NCBI RefSeq assembly: GCF_003347515.1
Contig: NZ_QEII01000275.1
Coordinates: forward strand, 21,835 to 85,834
DNA: 64,000 bases
DNA from: Rhodoferax ferrireducens
GTDB lineage: Bacteria; Pseudomonadota; Gammaproteobacteria; Burkholderiales; Burkholderiaceae_C
Direction: 5' to 3'
Part shown: positions 1 through 8,801 of the stretch, one piece after another
How positions within the stretch are numbered: position 1 is the first letter of the stretch
How the letters are laid out: every line of letters begins with the position of its first letter
Made by a program: the position numbers and the translations under genes
Notes under the pieces: model-generated
Told to the model about the DNA's origin: nothing
The model's database searches: none
The model's input: the letters and a program-made list of their open reading frames with translations, nothing else

Positions 1-1524
1 CGCGCGCAGGGCGTGCAGTTCAAGACCGCATCGGACACCGAGGTCATCCTGCGGCTGTATGAACGTGAGGGCATTGCCTGCCTGCGACGGCTCAACGGCA
101 TGTTCGCGATTGCGATCGACGACGCGCACGAAGATGCGCTGTATCTGGCACGCGATCGCATCGGCGTCAAGCCGCTGTATGTCAAGGATGATGGCCGGCA
201 ACTGCTGTTTGCCTCGGAGATTAAGGCATTTTGGCCTGCAGCCCCGTCGGGACAGGCGAGAGCAGCTATTGATCTAGTAGCGATTCACCATTATCTGACT
301 TTCAACTACATCCCCGCGCCGTGGACGGCGTACGAAGGGGTACGCCATGTGATGCCGGGCACCTGGATGAAGTTCACCCGCTCACCACACGTTCAGACGC
401 AGCGCTGGTGGAATCTGGCCGACAGCCAAGAGCAGGACTTCAGTTTCGAGGCCTGGGGAGAGGAGTTCATGGCCACCCTGGACGATGCGACGCGCATCCG
501 CCTGCGCGCCGACGTGCCGTTTGGCGCGTTTCTCTCAGGCGGTGTTGATTCGAGCACCATCGTCGGCCTGATGGCCCACCATGTGGAGCGGCCGGTCAGG
601 ACCTTCTGCATCGGCTTCGAAGACCCGCGTTACGATGAATCGATCTTCGCACGACAAGCCGCCGATCGTTTTGGTTGCCAACACACCGCGGAGGTGGCCG
701 AGCTCAACATGCTGGCGCGCTGGCCGCAGGTGCTGCACCACCTGGACCAGCCGCACGGCGACGCGTCGTTCATGCCGACCCTGCGTGTGAGCGAGCTGGC
801 CGCCAAACACGTCAAAGTGGTGTTGACCGGCGACGGCGGCGACGAGCTGTTTGCGGGCTACGACAAGTACGCTGCATTCTTCGCGCGGCCGGATGCACTG
901 ACGATGTCAGCGGCCGATTTCCAGCGCCGCTACTTTGACAGCATTTCGCTGTTCTCACCCGAGGCCAAACGCGCTTTGTACCGACCCGAGATATGGGCGC
1001 AGCTCGACGGCATCGACAGCTTTACGCAGGCGGCCAAACCGTGGCTGGATGAGGCGCAGCACTTCGACCGAATTAACCAGGCGCTGTACCTGGACATGCA
1101 GTTGCTGCTATGTGGCAACAACCTTGTCAAACCTGACCGCATGGGAATGGCTGCGAGCATTGAAGCGCGCACACCGTTCCTGGATGTCCGGATGATGGAG
1201 TTCGCCTTCCGCTCGCGCGGCGCCACCAAACTCTCGGCCGGCGGCGACAAGAAACACTGGTTCAAGCGTGCCGCAGTGCCGCTGATCGGTGAAGACCTCG
1301 CCTACCGAAGGAAGCAGATGTTCACCGTGCCGGTGGGCGACTGGTTCAAGAATGAGTTGCACGGTTGGCTGCGCGAGACGCTGACCGGCAGCCATGCCCT
1401 GGGGGAGTTGTTCGAACCGGCCGTGGTCACGTCCATGCTGGACCGGCACCGTAACGGCACAGGCAACTTCACGCGCGAGTTGCGTGCGCTGGCGGCGCTG
1501 GCTCTTTGGATAAGCAAATGTTGA
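1..1524 (+). CDS. asnB: Asparagine synthetase (glutamine-hydrolysing), 5'-truncated by window edge
   Basis: AsnB-type amidotransferase, which activates an aspartate-like carboxylate with ATP and amidates it with glutamine-derived ammonia. The reading frame is open to base 1, so the true start and the N-terminal catalytic Cys of the glutaminase domain lie outside the window. What remains shows the end of the glutaminase domain (LNGMFAIAI and LARDRIGVKPLY) and the whole synthetase domain with the PP-loop SGGVDSS and the GDGGDELFAGYDKY motif. It stops 7 bases past the ATG of the next gene, which suggests translational coupling. Because it opens a surface-sugar cluster, it may amidate a sugar or uronic acid and not free aspartate; that is inference from context. 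The family assignment is firm, the substrate is not. Confidence 0.88.
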   Translation, partial: RAQGVQFKTASDTEVILRLYEREGIACLRRLNGMFAIAIDDAHEDALYLARDRIGVKPLYVKDDGRQLLFASEIKAFWPAAPSGQARAAIDLVAIHHYLTFNYIPAPWTAYEGVRHVMPGTWMKFTRSPHVQTQRWWNLADSQEQDFSFEAWGEEFMATLDDATRIRLRADVPFGAFLSGGVDSSTIVGLMAHHVERPVRTFCIGFEDPRYDESIFARQAADRFGCQHTAEVAELNMLARWPQVLHHLDQPHGDASFMPTLRVSELAAKHVKVVLTGDGGDELFAGYDKYAAFFARPDALTMSAADFQRRYFDSISLFSPEAKRALYRPEIWAQLDGIDSFTQAAKPWLDEAQHFDRINQALYLDMQLLLCGNNLVKPDRMGMAASIEARTPFLDVRMMEFAFRSRGATKLSAGGDKKHWFKRAAVPLIGEDLAYRRKQMFTVPVGDWFKNELHGWLRETLTGSHALGELFEPAVVTSMLDRHRNGTGNFTRELRALAALALWISKC

Positions 1525-2798
1525 CATTGCCTTCACTGCCTTCGTTTCGAGAACAGGATCGCCACCGCCGTGCGCTTTTTGTGACCTATGGCGCAAGCCA
1601 CATCGCAAAAATCGCTCCGGTCATTCGCGCAATGGAGAGACAAGGCATCGAGTGCCTGGTGATCGCACTGACGATTGGTCACAGAAAAGCCATTCAACTT
1701 GGCCTCAAACCCCTGGGTTATCGAGACTTCTTGGCGCTTTGGGGCGATCGGTCCGAGAAAGTACTGGCGCTAGGCCGATCCTTGTCAGCCGGGAATACCC
1801 ACCCAGATGTGGACGAACACGAAACCGCGTGCTATCTGGGAACAAACTTTCAAGAATGGTTAGATGAACTGGGAGAAGTGCAGGCTCGGGAACGCTACGC
1901 GAAACAGGGCAGACATGCGTTCCTGCCTATTCGTTTCATGGGAAAAATACTCGACACCCTGAAACCTGGTGTCGTTGTCGCCACCAGCACGCCGCGCTCG
2001 GAAGAGGCATGTATCCGAGCTGCAGTCGAACGTTCTATTCCGACCTTGACCATGGTGGATCTCTTCGCTCCGCCATCAGACCCGTTTTTGCGAAGGCCGG
2101 TACAAGCAGACTGCATCACTGTCATCTCACAAGAAGTGAAAACGCAGTTTGTGGCCTCAGGTATCCCCTCAGACAAGGTCGTCGTGACAGGGTCGCCCGA
2201 TTTCGACGAACTGTTTGAGCAAGAGGCCGTAGAGGCCGGCGTACAGTTTCGCCAAAAACATGGATGGAGCAACCAACGCGTGGTGCTGTGGGCAGGCATT
2301 CTGGAGCCCGAAGACGCGTCGCTCCCTGGAGCGATGCTGGGCATCGACGTGGAGAAGCGGTTGCGCAGTTGGGTGCGGTCACGTGCGGATGTTTCACTGG
2401 CGGTACGCTACCACCCGGGTCAATACCACCAGTTCCCGGTACAGCAGCCAGAGCGCAACGTGCATGTCAGCGATGCTGGATCAGAGCCGATTGCAGCCCT
2501 TCTCAATGCCTGCGACGTGGTCATACACCAAGTTAGCACGGTTGGTCTGCAAGCGGCGTTGCTCGGAAAGCGCGTGCTACACCTGGAGTTCTCAAGGTGG
2601 GTCCAGAACGTGGATTTCGATCTGAGCAGTTTTGGTGTGAGCGAGGGTATCCCAGCGCTGGATGACCTCGTACCTACCCTGGATAGCCCCATGCCCACAT
2701 CGGCTGGTAAAAAAATGAGCGTACCAGCGGGTCCCTCCGCAGGGCGCGTGGCAGCACAAGTGGCTGCATTGCTCAAAGATAAGAGGACTCCCCGATGA
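1518..2798 (+). CDS. GT-B-fold glycosyltransferase / UDP-GlcNAc 2-epimerase-like protein
   Basis: About 426 residues. The N-terminus (LFVTYGASHIAKIAPVIRAM) and a C-terminal half with RYHPGQYHQFP, DVVIHQVSTVGLQAALLGKRVLHLEF look like the two Rossmann halves of a GT-B protein. The C-terminal part resembles the nucleotide-sugar-binding half of UDP-GlcNAc 2-epimerases and related surface-polysaccharide transferases. I cannot name donor or acceptor. The ATG at 1518 overlaps the upstream stop; a TTG at 1506 in the same frame is an alternative start. The stop overlaps the next ATG (ATGA), so the gene is in one operon with its neighbours. GC is visibly lower than in the pse genes further down. Likely role: glycan assembly in the same cluster, by context only. 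Confidence 0.6.
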   Translation: MLTLPSLPSFREQDRHRRALFVTYGASHIAKIAPVIRAMERQGIECLVIALTIGHRKAIQLGLKPLGYRDFLALWGDRSEKVLALGRSLSAGNTHPDVDEHETACYLGTNFQEWLDELGEVQARERYAKQGRHAFLPIRFMGKILDTLKPGVVVATSTPRSEEACIRAAVERSIPTLTMVDLFAPPSDPFLRRPVQADCITVISQEVKTQFVASGIPSDKVVVTGSPDFDELFEQEAVEAGVQFRQKHGWSNQRVVLWAGILEPEDASLPGAMLGIDVEKRLRSWVRSRADVSLAVRYHPGQYHQFPVQQPERNVHVSDAGSEPIAALLNACDVVIHQVSTVGLQAALLGKRVLHLEFSRWVQNVDFDLSSFGVSEGIPALDDLVPTLDSPMPTSAGKKMSVPAGPSAGRVAAQVAALLKDKRTPR

Positions 2799-3802
2799 AA
2801 CTCACCGAAGAAGACATCCGCCCGAAGCAACTGGCTTCGGGACAAAAAATCGCGGCGTTGACCGACCTCGGGCGGATGCTCACACGCAGTAGCGAGTTTG
2901 TCGAGGTGGATTGCCCGGCTTGTGGTCAACATGATCCGCAACCCTGTTATGTCAAGAACGGCATGAGCTATGTGAGTTGCCCGCATTGCCGCACGCTCTA
3001 TGTCAATCCACGCCCACCACCAGCGGTGCTTGACTGGTTCTACCGCGAATCACCCAACTATGCGTACTGGAACAAATACATCTTCCCGGCATCCGAGCCT
3101 GCACGCCGTGAGCATATTTTTGTCCCACGCGTGGACCGGCTTCTCGACATCTGCGCCCGATATGAAGTTCAAACCGATGCCCTTCTCGAGGTTGGCGCAG
3201 GATTCGGAACCTTCTGCGCCGAACTGAATTCTCGCGACGTTTTTCAGCGTGTCGTCGGCGTCGAACCCACACCAGATCTGGCCAACACCTGCCGTTCCCG
3301 TGGCGTAGAGATCATCGAGAGTCCAATCGAGCACGTCCGCACGGAAGCGGTCGGCCAGTTTGACGTCGTGGCAAGTTTTGAAGTGATCGAACACCTGTTC
3401 AAACCCGTGGAGTTTATCGCCCACATGGTTCGTTTGATTCGACCAGGCGGAGTGCTGATGTTGACCTGCCCGAACGGCCAGGGTTTCGATATCGAAACCC
3501 TTGGCCCGCTGAGCACCACAGTGGATCACGAACACCTCAACTATTTCAACCCCGCCTCCATGGCAGGCCTGCTCAAACGCCATGGCATGGAGCTGATCGA
3601 AAGCTTCACGCCTGGGAAACTCGATGCCGAACTGGTCCGCAACAAGGTACTGGAGGGAGCATTTTCTCTGGAAGAGCAACCCTTCCTGAAAAAGGTACTA
3701 ATCGACGAGTGGGAGCACCACGGCGCAGCATTCCAGGACTTCCTGGTCGCGCGCGGCATGTCCTCCAACCTCTGGGTGGTGGCACGTAAACCAGCCACCT
3801 GA
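2795..3802 (+). CDS. Class I SAM-dependent methyltransferase with N-terminal Cys-rich zinc motif
   Basis: 335 residues. Residues about 35-70 carry two CxxC pairs (CPACGQ and CPHCR), a likely zinc ribbon. A Rossmann methyltransferase domain follows, with motif I LLEVGAGFGTFCAEL and a DVVASFEVIEHLFKP segment typical of the Methyltransf_11/23 type. The start ATG overlaps the previous stop by 4 bases. Proteins of this layout are common in O-antigen and capsule clusters, where they methylate sugars; the substrate here is unknown. Confidence is high for the fold and low for the target. Confidence 0.75.
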   Translation: MKLTEEDIRPKQLASGQKIAALTDLGRMLTRSSEFVEVDCPACGQHDPQPCYVKNGMSYVSCPHCRTLYVNPRPPPAVLDWFYRESPNYAYWNKYIFPASEPARREHIFVPRVDRLLDICARYEVQTDALLEVGAGFGTFCAELNSRDVFQRVVGVEPTPDLANTCRSRGVEIIESPIEHVRTEAVGQFDVVASFEVIEHLFKPVEFIAHMVRLIRPGGVLMLTCPNGQGFDIETLGPLSTTVDHEHLNYFNPASMAGLLKRHGMELIESFTPGKLDAELVRNKVLEGAFSLEEQPFLKKVLIDEWEHHGAAFQDFLVARGMSSNLWVVARKPAT

Positions 3803-3843
3803 GCTGCTCCTTCTGCCTCCGCCTCAATGACCTACAACCTGAC

Positions 3844-4494
3844 ATGACTGCACCACAGACAGAAGCGCGCGTCGTCACCATCGTGGATCTTCAGATCCAG
3901 AACATCCTGTCCGTCGAAAATGCCCTGCGCGTCGTGGGCGCAAAGGTCGAGGTGGTGCGGGACGCAGCAGCCATTGCCAATGCCGATCTGCTCGTCTTGC
4001 CTGGAGTTGGCTCGTTTCGCGCTGCGGCGGAGCGACTGCACGGCAGCGGCATGGCCGAGGCGATCAAACAACATGCGGTAGCACGCAAACGACCTGTTGT
4101 CGGTCTGTGCCTTGGCATGCAGCTGCTGGCAGATTTCAGTGAGGAACATGGTGTTCACGCTGGTCTTGGCCTGATTCCCGGCAAGGTAATTCGACTTGAA
4201 GAAGCGCCGCCCGATTACAGGGTACCCAACGTGGGTTGGCGCGAGGTCAGCCTGGACGAAAAGGCCATGAAGCTTCTGCCGGAAGCACTGAACAATCGCA
4301 GCTATTACCACGTGCACAGCTACCACTTCCAGACCATCGACCCAACCCACACCACAGGTACGTCGACGTTCGGACCTTCAACAATCGCCAGTGTCGTGCA
4401 AAGGGGTTCCATCGTAGGCACCCAGTTCCATCCGGAAAAAAGTCAGGAAGCCGGACTTGACCTCCTCCATGCCCTCATCACCGGCCTGCGTTAA
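3844..4494 (+). CDS. hisH: HisH-type glutamine amidotransferase subunit (HisH2-like)
   Basis: 216-residue class I glutaminase of the imidazole-glycerol-phosphate synthase family. The nucleophile elbow GLCLGMQLL supplies the catalytic Cys, and FHPEKSQ near the C-terminus supplies the His-Glu pair. It releases ammonia from glutamine and passes it to a HisF partner. The next gene begins 13 bases on with a HisF domain fused to a sugar amidotransferase. This is therefore very probably not the histidine-pathway copy but the paralogue that feeds acetamidino-sugar synthesis, as hisH2/hisF2/wbpG do in Pseudomonas aeruginosa O-antigen loci. No other his genes are near. Confidence 0.88.
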   Translation: MTAPQTEARVVTIVDLQIQNILSVENALRVVGAKVEVVRDAAAIANADLLVLPGVGSFRAAAERLHGSGMAEAIKQHAVARKRPVVGLCLGMQLLADFSEEHGVHAGLGLIPGKVIRLEEAPPDYRVPNVGWREVSLDEKAMKLLPEALNNRSYYHVHSYHFQTIDPTHTTGTSTFGPSTIASVVQRGSIVGTQFHPEKSQEAGLDLLHALITGLR

Positions 4495-4506
4495 ACGAGC
4501 CCCGCC

Positions 4507-6549
4507 ATGAACCGTCTCATTCCCATCATCTTGCTCAAAAATGGTCTGATCGTCCGCAGCCAACTGTTCACTGTTCATCAGAGCATTGGCAACCCGATGC
4601 ACACCGTACGGCGCCTGTCCAACTGGAACGTGGACGAACTGATCCTTCTGGACATTTCCACGGAGGACCGCCACGATCTGCGCCGCGATGACCTGCAGGT
4701 GCAATACAGCGATGCGACCTTGCTGGGCATACTGCCTGAGATTGCCAAGCTATGCTTCATGCCCCTGGCTGTCGGTGGCCGCATCCGGGATATCGAATCG
4801 ATGCGCGAGCGATTCGCGCGGGGTGCAGACAAATGCGTCCTGAACTCTGAAGCCGTGCGCAACCCCGATCTCGTGCACCAAGCGTCTCGGGCCTTTGGTG
4901 CTCAAGCCATTGTGGTCAGCATCGATGCGCTGAGGCAAGCAGATGGCCGGCTGGAGGTTCATATCGATGGCGGAAAGACACCCACAGGATTGGAGCCTGC
5001 TGCCTGGGCGCGGGAATGCGAACGGTTGGGTGCCGGGGAAATACTGATCAATTCAATCGACCGGGACGGCAGCGGCATTGGATACGACCTCGAACTGGTC
5101 AAAGCGGTCTCCGACGCTGTCTCCATACCGGTCATTGCTTGCGGTGGCGTGGGGCGCTACGACGACTTTGCGCCCGCAATACGCCAGGCAGGCGCCAGCG
5201 CTGCGGCAGCAGCCAATATCTTCAACTTCTATGAGCTGGCTTACCCAAACGCCAAGCAGACTTGCCTTTCCGCAGGCATCCACATGCGTCCCATCAGCCT
5301 GGAAAACAAGTGGTTTCCGCGCGAGCCACGCTATGACTTACAACAAGAGAAAGCGAAGCTTGATCAGCGCATGAAAAATGCCAGCGACCGTGTGTTCACA
5401 GCGGCCCTGGACCAACGCGAACGGAAAATGACATGGTGTACACAGTGCCTCTACCCTTCGCTCAGTGCGACACCGATGGAATACGACGCACATGGGCTCT
5501 GCATGGGATGCCAGATTGCCAACCTGAAGCGGGATTTCCCCGATTCCGAATGGACCCGCCGTCAACACGTCCTCAAAGATATCCTGGAACAGGCGCGATC
5601 CCAGGATGGCAGCCGCCACGACTGCGTGATTGGGGTTTCGGGAGGCAAGGACAGCTACTTTCAGACGCACTACGTGAAGAATGTCCTGGGTTACAACCCG
5701 TTGTTGGTCACCTACTACGGCAACAACTTCACCCCTGAAGGCGAGCGCAATCTGCAACGTATGGCCGAGGTATTTGATGTCGATCACATCATCTACAAAC
5801 CGGGTGTGGGTCTGCTGAAGAAGCTCAACCGGCTTGGCTTCAAGATCATGGGCGACATGAACTGGCACGGCCACATGGGAATTTCCACGATCCCCATGAA
5901 GATCGCCGCACTGCACCAAATCCCATTGGTGATATGGGGTGAACATGGATATGCCGATCTATGCGGGCAGTTTTCGATGAACGATTTCGTCGAATGGTCC
6001 TACCGAAACCGCCTCGAACACTTTGGACGCGGCTACGAGTGGAACTACATGGTCGGTCACGAAGGTATACGCCCCGCCGACATGGTCGCCTATCAATACC
6101 CGAGTGACCAGGAAATATTCGATCTGGGTCTCAAGGGCATTTACCTGTCGAATTTCGTTCCCTGGGATGGCAATGCAAACAGCAAGCTCGCCAGTGAGTT
6201 GTACGGCTTCGAGACGGGGGATATTCCGTTCGAACGAACCTACCGCCGCGCATCCAACCTTGACGACATGCACGAAAACGGGGCTCATGACTACCTGAAG
6301 TTCGTGAAGTTTGGCTACGGACGCTGCACAGATCACGCATCCAAGGACATTCGAAGCGGTGAAATGTCCCGTGAAAAGGGCATTGATCTGGTTCGGCGTT
6401 ACGACCCGATCAAGTCCTCCGACATCAAGCGCTGGCTGGAATACGTGGGCATGAGCGAGCAAGAGTTCGACGCCATCGCTGACACTTTTCGCGACCCCCG
6501 TGTGTGGTGGTACGACGGCGGCTGGAAGAGACACCACATCAAATCCTGA
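4507..6549 (+). CDS. HisF-like cyclase domain fused to N-acetyl sugar amidotransferase (WbpG/PseA-like)
   Basis: A 680-residue fusion. Residues 1 to about 265 are a HisF (beta/alpha)8 barrel (SINSIDRDGSG-type and VIACGGVG phosphate-binding segments). The first-strand catalytic Asp of HisF is replaced by Leu (IPIILLKNG where HisF has IPCLDVKDG), while the second Asp (VVSIDALR) is kept. Residues about 305-680 are an N-acetyl sugar amidotransferase, with two zinc-type CxxC pairs (WCTQC, LCMGC) and the PP-loop ATP motif VSGGKDS. Elsewhere these are two genes, hisF2 and wbpG/pseA. With the upstream HisH the fusion should channel ammonia onto an activated N-acetyl group to give an acetamidino sugar. 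No stop or frameshift is seen at the join. The pathway product is inferred. Confidence 0.85.
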   Translation: MNRLIPIILLKNGLIVRSQLFTVHQSIGNPMHTVRRLSNWNVDELILLDISTEDRHDLRRDDLQVQYSDATLLGILPEIAKLCFMPLAVGGRIRDIESMRERFARGADKCVLNSEAVRNPDLVHQASRAFGAQAIVVSIDALRQADGRLEVHIDGGKTPTGLEPAAWARECERLGAGEILINSIDRDGSGIGYDLELVKAVSDAVSIPVIACGGVGRYDDFAPAIRQAGASAAAAANIFNFYELAYPNAKQTCLSAGIHMRPISLENKWFPREPRYDLQQEKAKLDQRMKNASDRVFTAALDQRERKMTWCTQCLYPSLSATPMEYDAHGLCMGCQIANLKRDFPDSEWTRRQHVLKDILEQARSQDGSRHDCVIGVSGGKDSYFQTHYVKNVLGYNPLLVTYYGNNFTPEGERNLQRMAEVFDVDHIIYKPGVGLLKKLNRLGFKIMGDMNWHGHMGISTIPMKIAALHQIPLVIWGEHGYADLCGQFSMNDFVEWSYRNRLEHFGRGYEWNYMVGHEGIRPADMVAYQYPSDQEIFDLGLKGIYLSNFVPWDGNANSKLASELYGFETGDIPFERTYRRASNLDDMHENGAHDYLKFVKFGYGRCTDHASKDIRSGEMSREKGIDLVRRYDPIKSSDIKRWLEYVGMSEQEFDAIADTFRDPRVWWYDGGWKRHHIKS

Positions 6550-6606
6550 GCCTGGTCCAACCGCTCGCCCTGACCCACTTTCTGGAAAGTTCCAAAGAGA
6601 TCGTCC

Positions 6607-7605
6607 ATGCTGAACAAATCCACCATCCTCATCACCGGCGGCACCGGCTCGTTTGGTCACACCTTCGTGCCCATGACGCTGGCGCGCTACAACCCGCGCA
6701 AACTCATCATCTACTCGCGCGACGAGATGAAGCAGTGGGAGATGTCCAAGCTGTTCCAGGGCGACGAACGCGTGCGCTTCTTCATCGGTGACGTGCGCGA
6801 CCGCGAGCGCATGTACCGCGCGCTCGACGGCGTGGACTACGTGGTGCACGCCGCGGCCACCAAGATCGTGCCCACGGCCGAGTACAACCCGTTTGAGTGC
6901 GTCAAGACCAATGTCACGGGCGCCATGAACCTGATCGATGCCTGCATCGACAAGAAAGTGAAGGGAGTCGTGGCCCTGTCCACCGACAAGGCCAGCAGCC
7001 CGGTCAACCTCTACGGCGCCACCAAACTGGTGTCGGACAAGCTGTTCGTGGCCGGTAACTCCTACGCTGGTATAGACGGGTGCAAGTTCTCGGTGGTGCG
7101 CTATGGCAATGTGATGGGCTCGCGCGGCTCGGTCATCCCGTTTTTCCTCACGCAAAAAGGCAAGGGCTCGTTGCCCGTCACCGACGACCGCATGACGCGC
7201 TTCATGATCACGCTGGAGCAGGGCGTGGAGCTGGTCTGGCACGCCTTTGAGGACATGGAAGGCGGCGAGATCTACGTGAAGAAGATCCCGTCGATGAAGG
7301 TGACCGACATTGCGCGTGCCGTAGATCCCGAGGCCACGCACGAGATCGTGGGCATCCGCCCCGGCGAGAAGCTGCACGAGCAGATGATCAGCGAGGAAGA
7401 CGCGCACTACACCTTTGAATACCCCGAGCACTTCAAGATCCTGCCGGCCATCCACAGCTGGCACGAGGACTTCAAGCGCATCAAGGACGGCCAGCGTGTG
7501 CCCGAGGGCTTCACCTACGCCAGCGACAGCAACACCGAGTGGATGGACGTGCCGGCCCTGCAGGCCTGGATCGCCCAGCACCAGGACAAGATCGGTCGCA
7601 TCTGA
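6607..7605 (+). CDS. pseB: UDP-GlcNAc 4,6-dehydratase (inverting), pseudaminic acid pathway step 1
   Basis: 332-residue extended SDR enzyme. It has the NAD(P) motif TGGTGSFG near residue 9 and the STDKASSPVNLYGATKL active-site segment typical of PseB/FlaA1 dehydratases that invert C5. It converts UDP-GlcNAc to UDP-2-acetamido-2,6-dideoxy-beta-L-arabino-hex-4-ulose, the first committed step toward pseudaminic acid. The length matches the family. GC rises sharply from this gene onward compared with the preceding genes, suggesting that the pse block has a different history from the hisH/hisF block. pseC follows after 14 bases. Confidence 0.95.
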   Translation: MLNKSTILITGGTGSFGHTFVPMTLARYNPRKLIIYSRDEMKQWEMSKLFQGDERVRFFIGDVRDRERMYRALDGVDYVVHAAATKIVPTAEYNPFECVKTNVTGAMNLIDACIDKKVKGVVALSTDKASSPVNLYGATKLVSDKLFVAGNSYAGIDGCKFSVVRYGNVMGSRGSVIPFFLTQKGKGSLPVTDDRMTRFMITLEQGVELVWHAFEDMEGGEIYVKKIPSMKVTDIARAVDPEATHEIVGIRPGEKLHEQMISEEDAHYTFEYPEHFKILPAIHSWHEDFKRIKDGQRVPEGFTYASDSNTEWMDVPALQAWIAQHQDKIGRI

Positions 7606-7619
7606 ACGTGTCCCGCTCC

Positions 7620-8801
7620 ATGGAATACATCCCCTACGCCACCCAGTCCATCAACGAGGACGATCTTGCCGCCGTGCGCGAGGTACTGACATCGGGCTGG
7701 CTGACCCAGGGTCCGGCCGTGCCGCGCTTCGAGCAGGCATTTGCTGCGCTGCAGGGCGTGGCGCACGCCGTGGCGGTGTCCAACGCCACCGCCGGCCTGC
7801 ACATCGCCTGTCTGGCACTGGGCGCAGGCCCGGGCAAGACCGTGTGGACCAGCCCGAACAGCTTCGTGGCCTCGTCCAACTGCGCGCTGTACTGCGGCGC
7901 CGGCGTGGACTTCGTGGACATCGACCCGGCCACGCGCAACATGAGCGGGAGCGCCCTGGCCGCAAAGCTGGAACAGGCCGAACGCGATGGCCAGCTGCCC
8001 GCCATCGTCATCCCGGTGCACTTCGCTGGCCTGGCCTGCGATCTGACACCGATGCGCGCGCTGGCCGACCGCTACGGTTTCAAGATCATTGAAGACGCCT
8101 CGCACGCCGTGGGCGCCAGCTACAACGGCCAGCCCATCGGCAGCCGCTACGCCGACGCCAGTGTGTTCAGCTTCCACCCGGTGAAGATCGTCACCACCGG
8201 CGAAGGCGGCATGGTCACCACACCGGACGCGGCGCTGGCCCGTCAACTGCAGCTGCTGCGCTCGCACGGCATCAAGCGCGAACCCGGCGAGATGCAGCAG
8301 GCCAACGCCAGCACCGGCGCCTGGCACTACGAACAACACAGCCTGGGCTTCAACTACCGGCTCACCGACATCCAGGCCGCTCTGGGCTCTTCGCAGCTGC
8401 AACGCATCTCGGCCTTCCACGCGGCGCGCGAACGCGTGGCCGAGCGCTATGATCAGCTGCTCGCCGGTCTGCCGCTGCGCCTGCCGGCGCGCTTGCCAGG
8501 GCCCGGCGCCACAGCCCGCTCGTCCTGGCACCTGTACGTGGTGGAGATCGTGCCCGGCCCCGGCGTGGCTGAACGCGCCACCGTGTTCGCCCGCCTGCGC
8601 GAGGCCGGCATCGGCGTGAACGTGCACTACATGCCCATTCCCCTGCAGCCCTACTACCGGGCGCTCGGCTTCCGCCCGGGCCAGTTTCCGGCTGCCGAGG
8701 CCTATGCGGCGCAAGCGCTGTCGATCCCGATCTACCCGATGCTGACGGATGCGATGCAGGACCGTGTGATCGCTACGCTGACCCAGGCCCTGCGAGCATG
8801 A
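7620..8801 (+). CDS. pseC: UDP-4-amino-4,6-dideoxy-N-acetyl-beta-L-altrosamine transaminase
   Basis: 393-residue DegT/DnrJ/EryC1 PLP-dependent aminotransferase, second step of pseudaminic acid synthesis. The start (MEYIPYATQSINEDDL) and WLTQGP segment are typical of PseC. SNATAGLH, EDASHAVGA and FSFHPVKIVTTGEGG (PLP Lys in HPVK) are visible. I chose the ATG at 7620; an in-frame GTG at 7608 would add four residues. The stop overlaps the next ATG (ATGA), so it is translationally coupled to the cytidylyltransferase gene. Confidence 0.94.
   Translation: MEYIPYATQSINEDDLAAVREVLTSGWLTQGPAVPRFEQAFAALQGVAHAVAVSNATAGLHIACLALGAGPGKTVWTSPNSFVASSNCALYCGAGVDFVDIDPATRNMSGSALAAKLEQAERDGQLPAIVIPVHFAGLACDLTPMRALADRYGFKIIEDASHAVGASYNGQPIGSRYADASVFSFHPVKIVTTGEGGMVTTPDAALARQLQLLRSHGIKREPGEMQQANASTGAWHYEQHSLGFNYRLTDIQAALGSSQLQRISAFHAARERVAERYDQLLAGLPLRLPARLPGPGATARSSWHLYVVEIVPGPGVAERATVFARLREAGIGVNVHYMPIPLQPYYRALGFRPGQFPAAEAYAAQALSIPIYPMLTDAMQDRVIATLTQALRA

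Noticed and set aside
240..285. Repeat-like GCTATTGATCTAGTAGC in the asparagine synthetase gene
   Set aside because: It has the hairpin half of the dispersed repeat, but the rest is missing and the encoded residues fit the normal enzyme, so chance is the simpler reading.
5959..7581. 540-codon open frame on the minus strand
   Set aside because: It is antisense to the HisF-amidotransferase and pseB genes, is His/Val/Gly/Asp-rich as expected from reading high-GC codons backwards, and resembles no protein.
7515..8714. 399-codon minus-strand open frame over pseC
   Set aside because: Antisense shadow; pseC is unambiguous on the plus strand.
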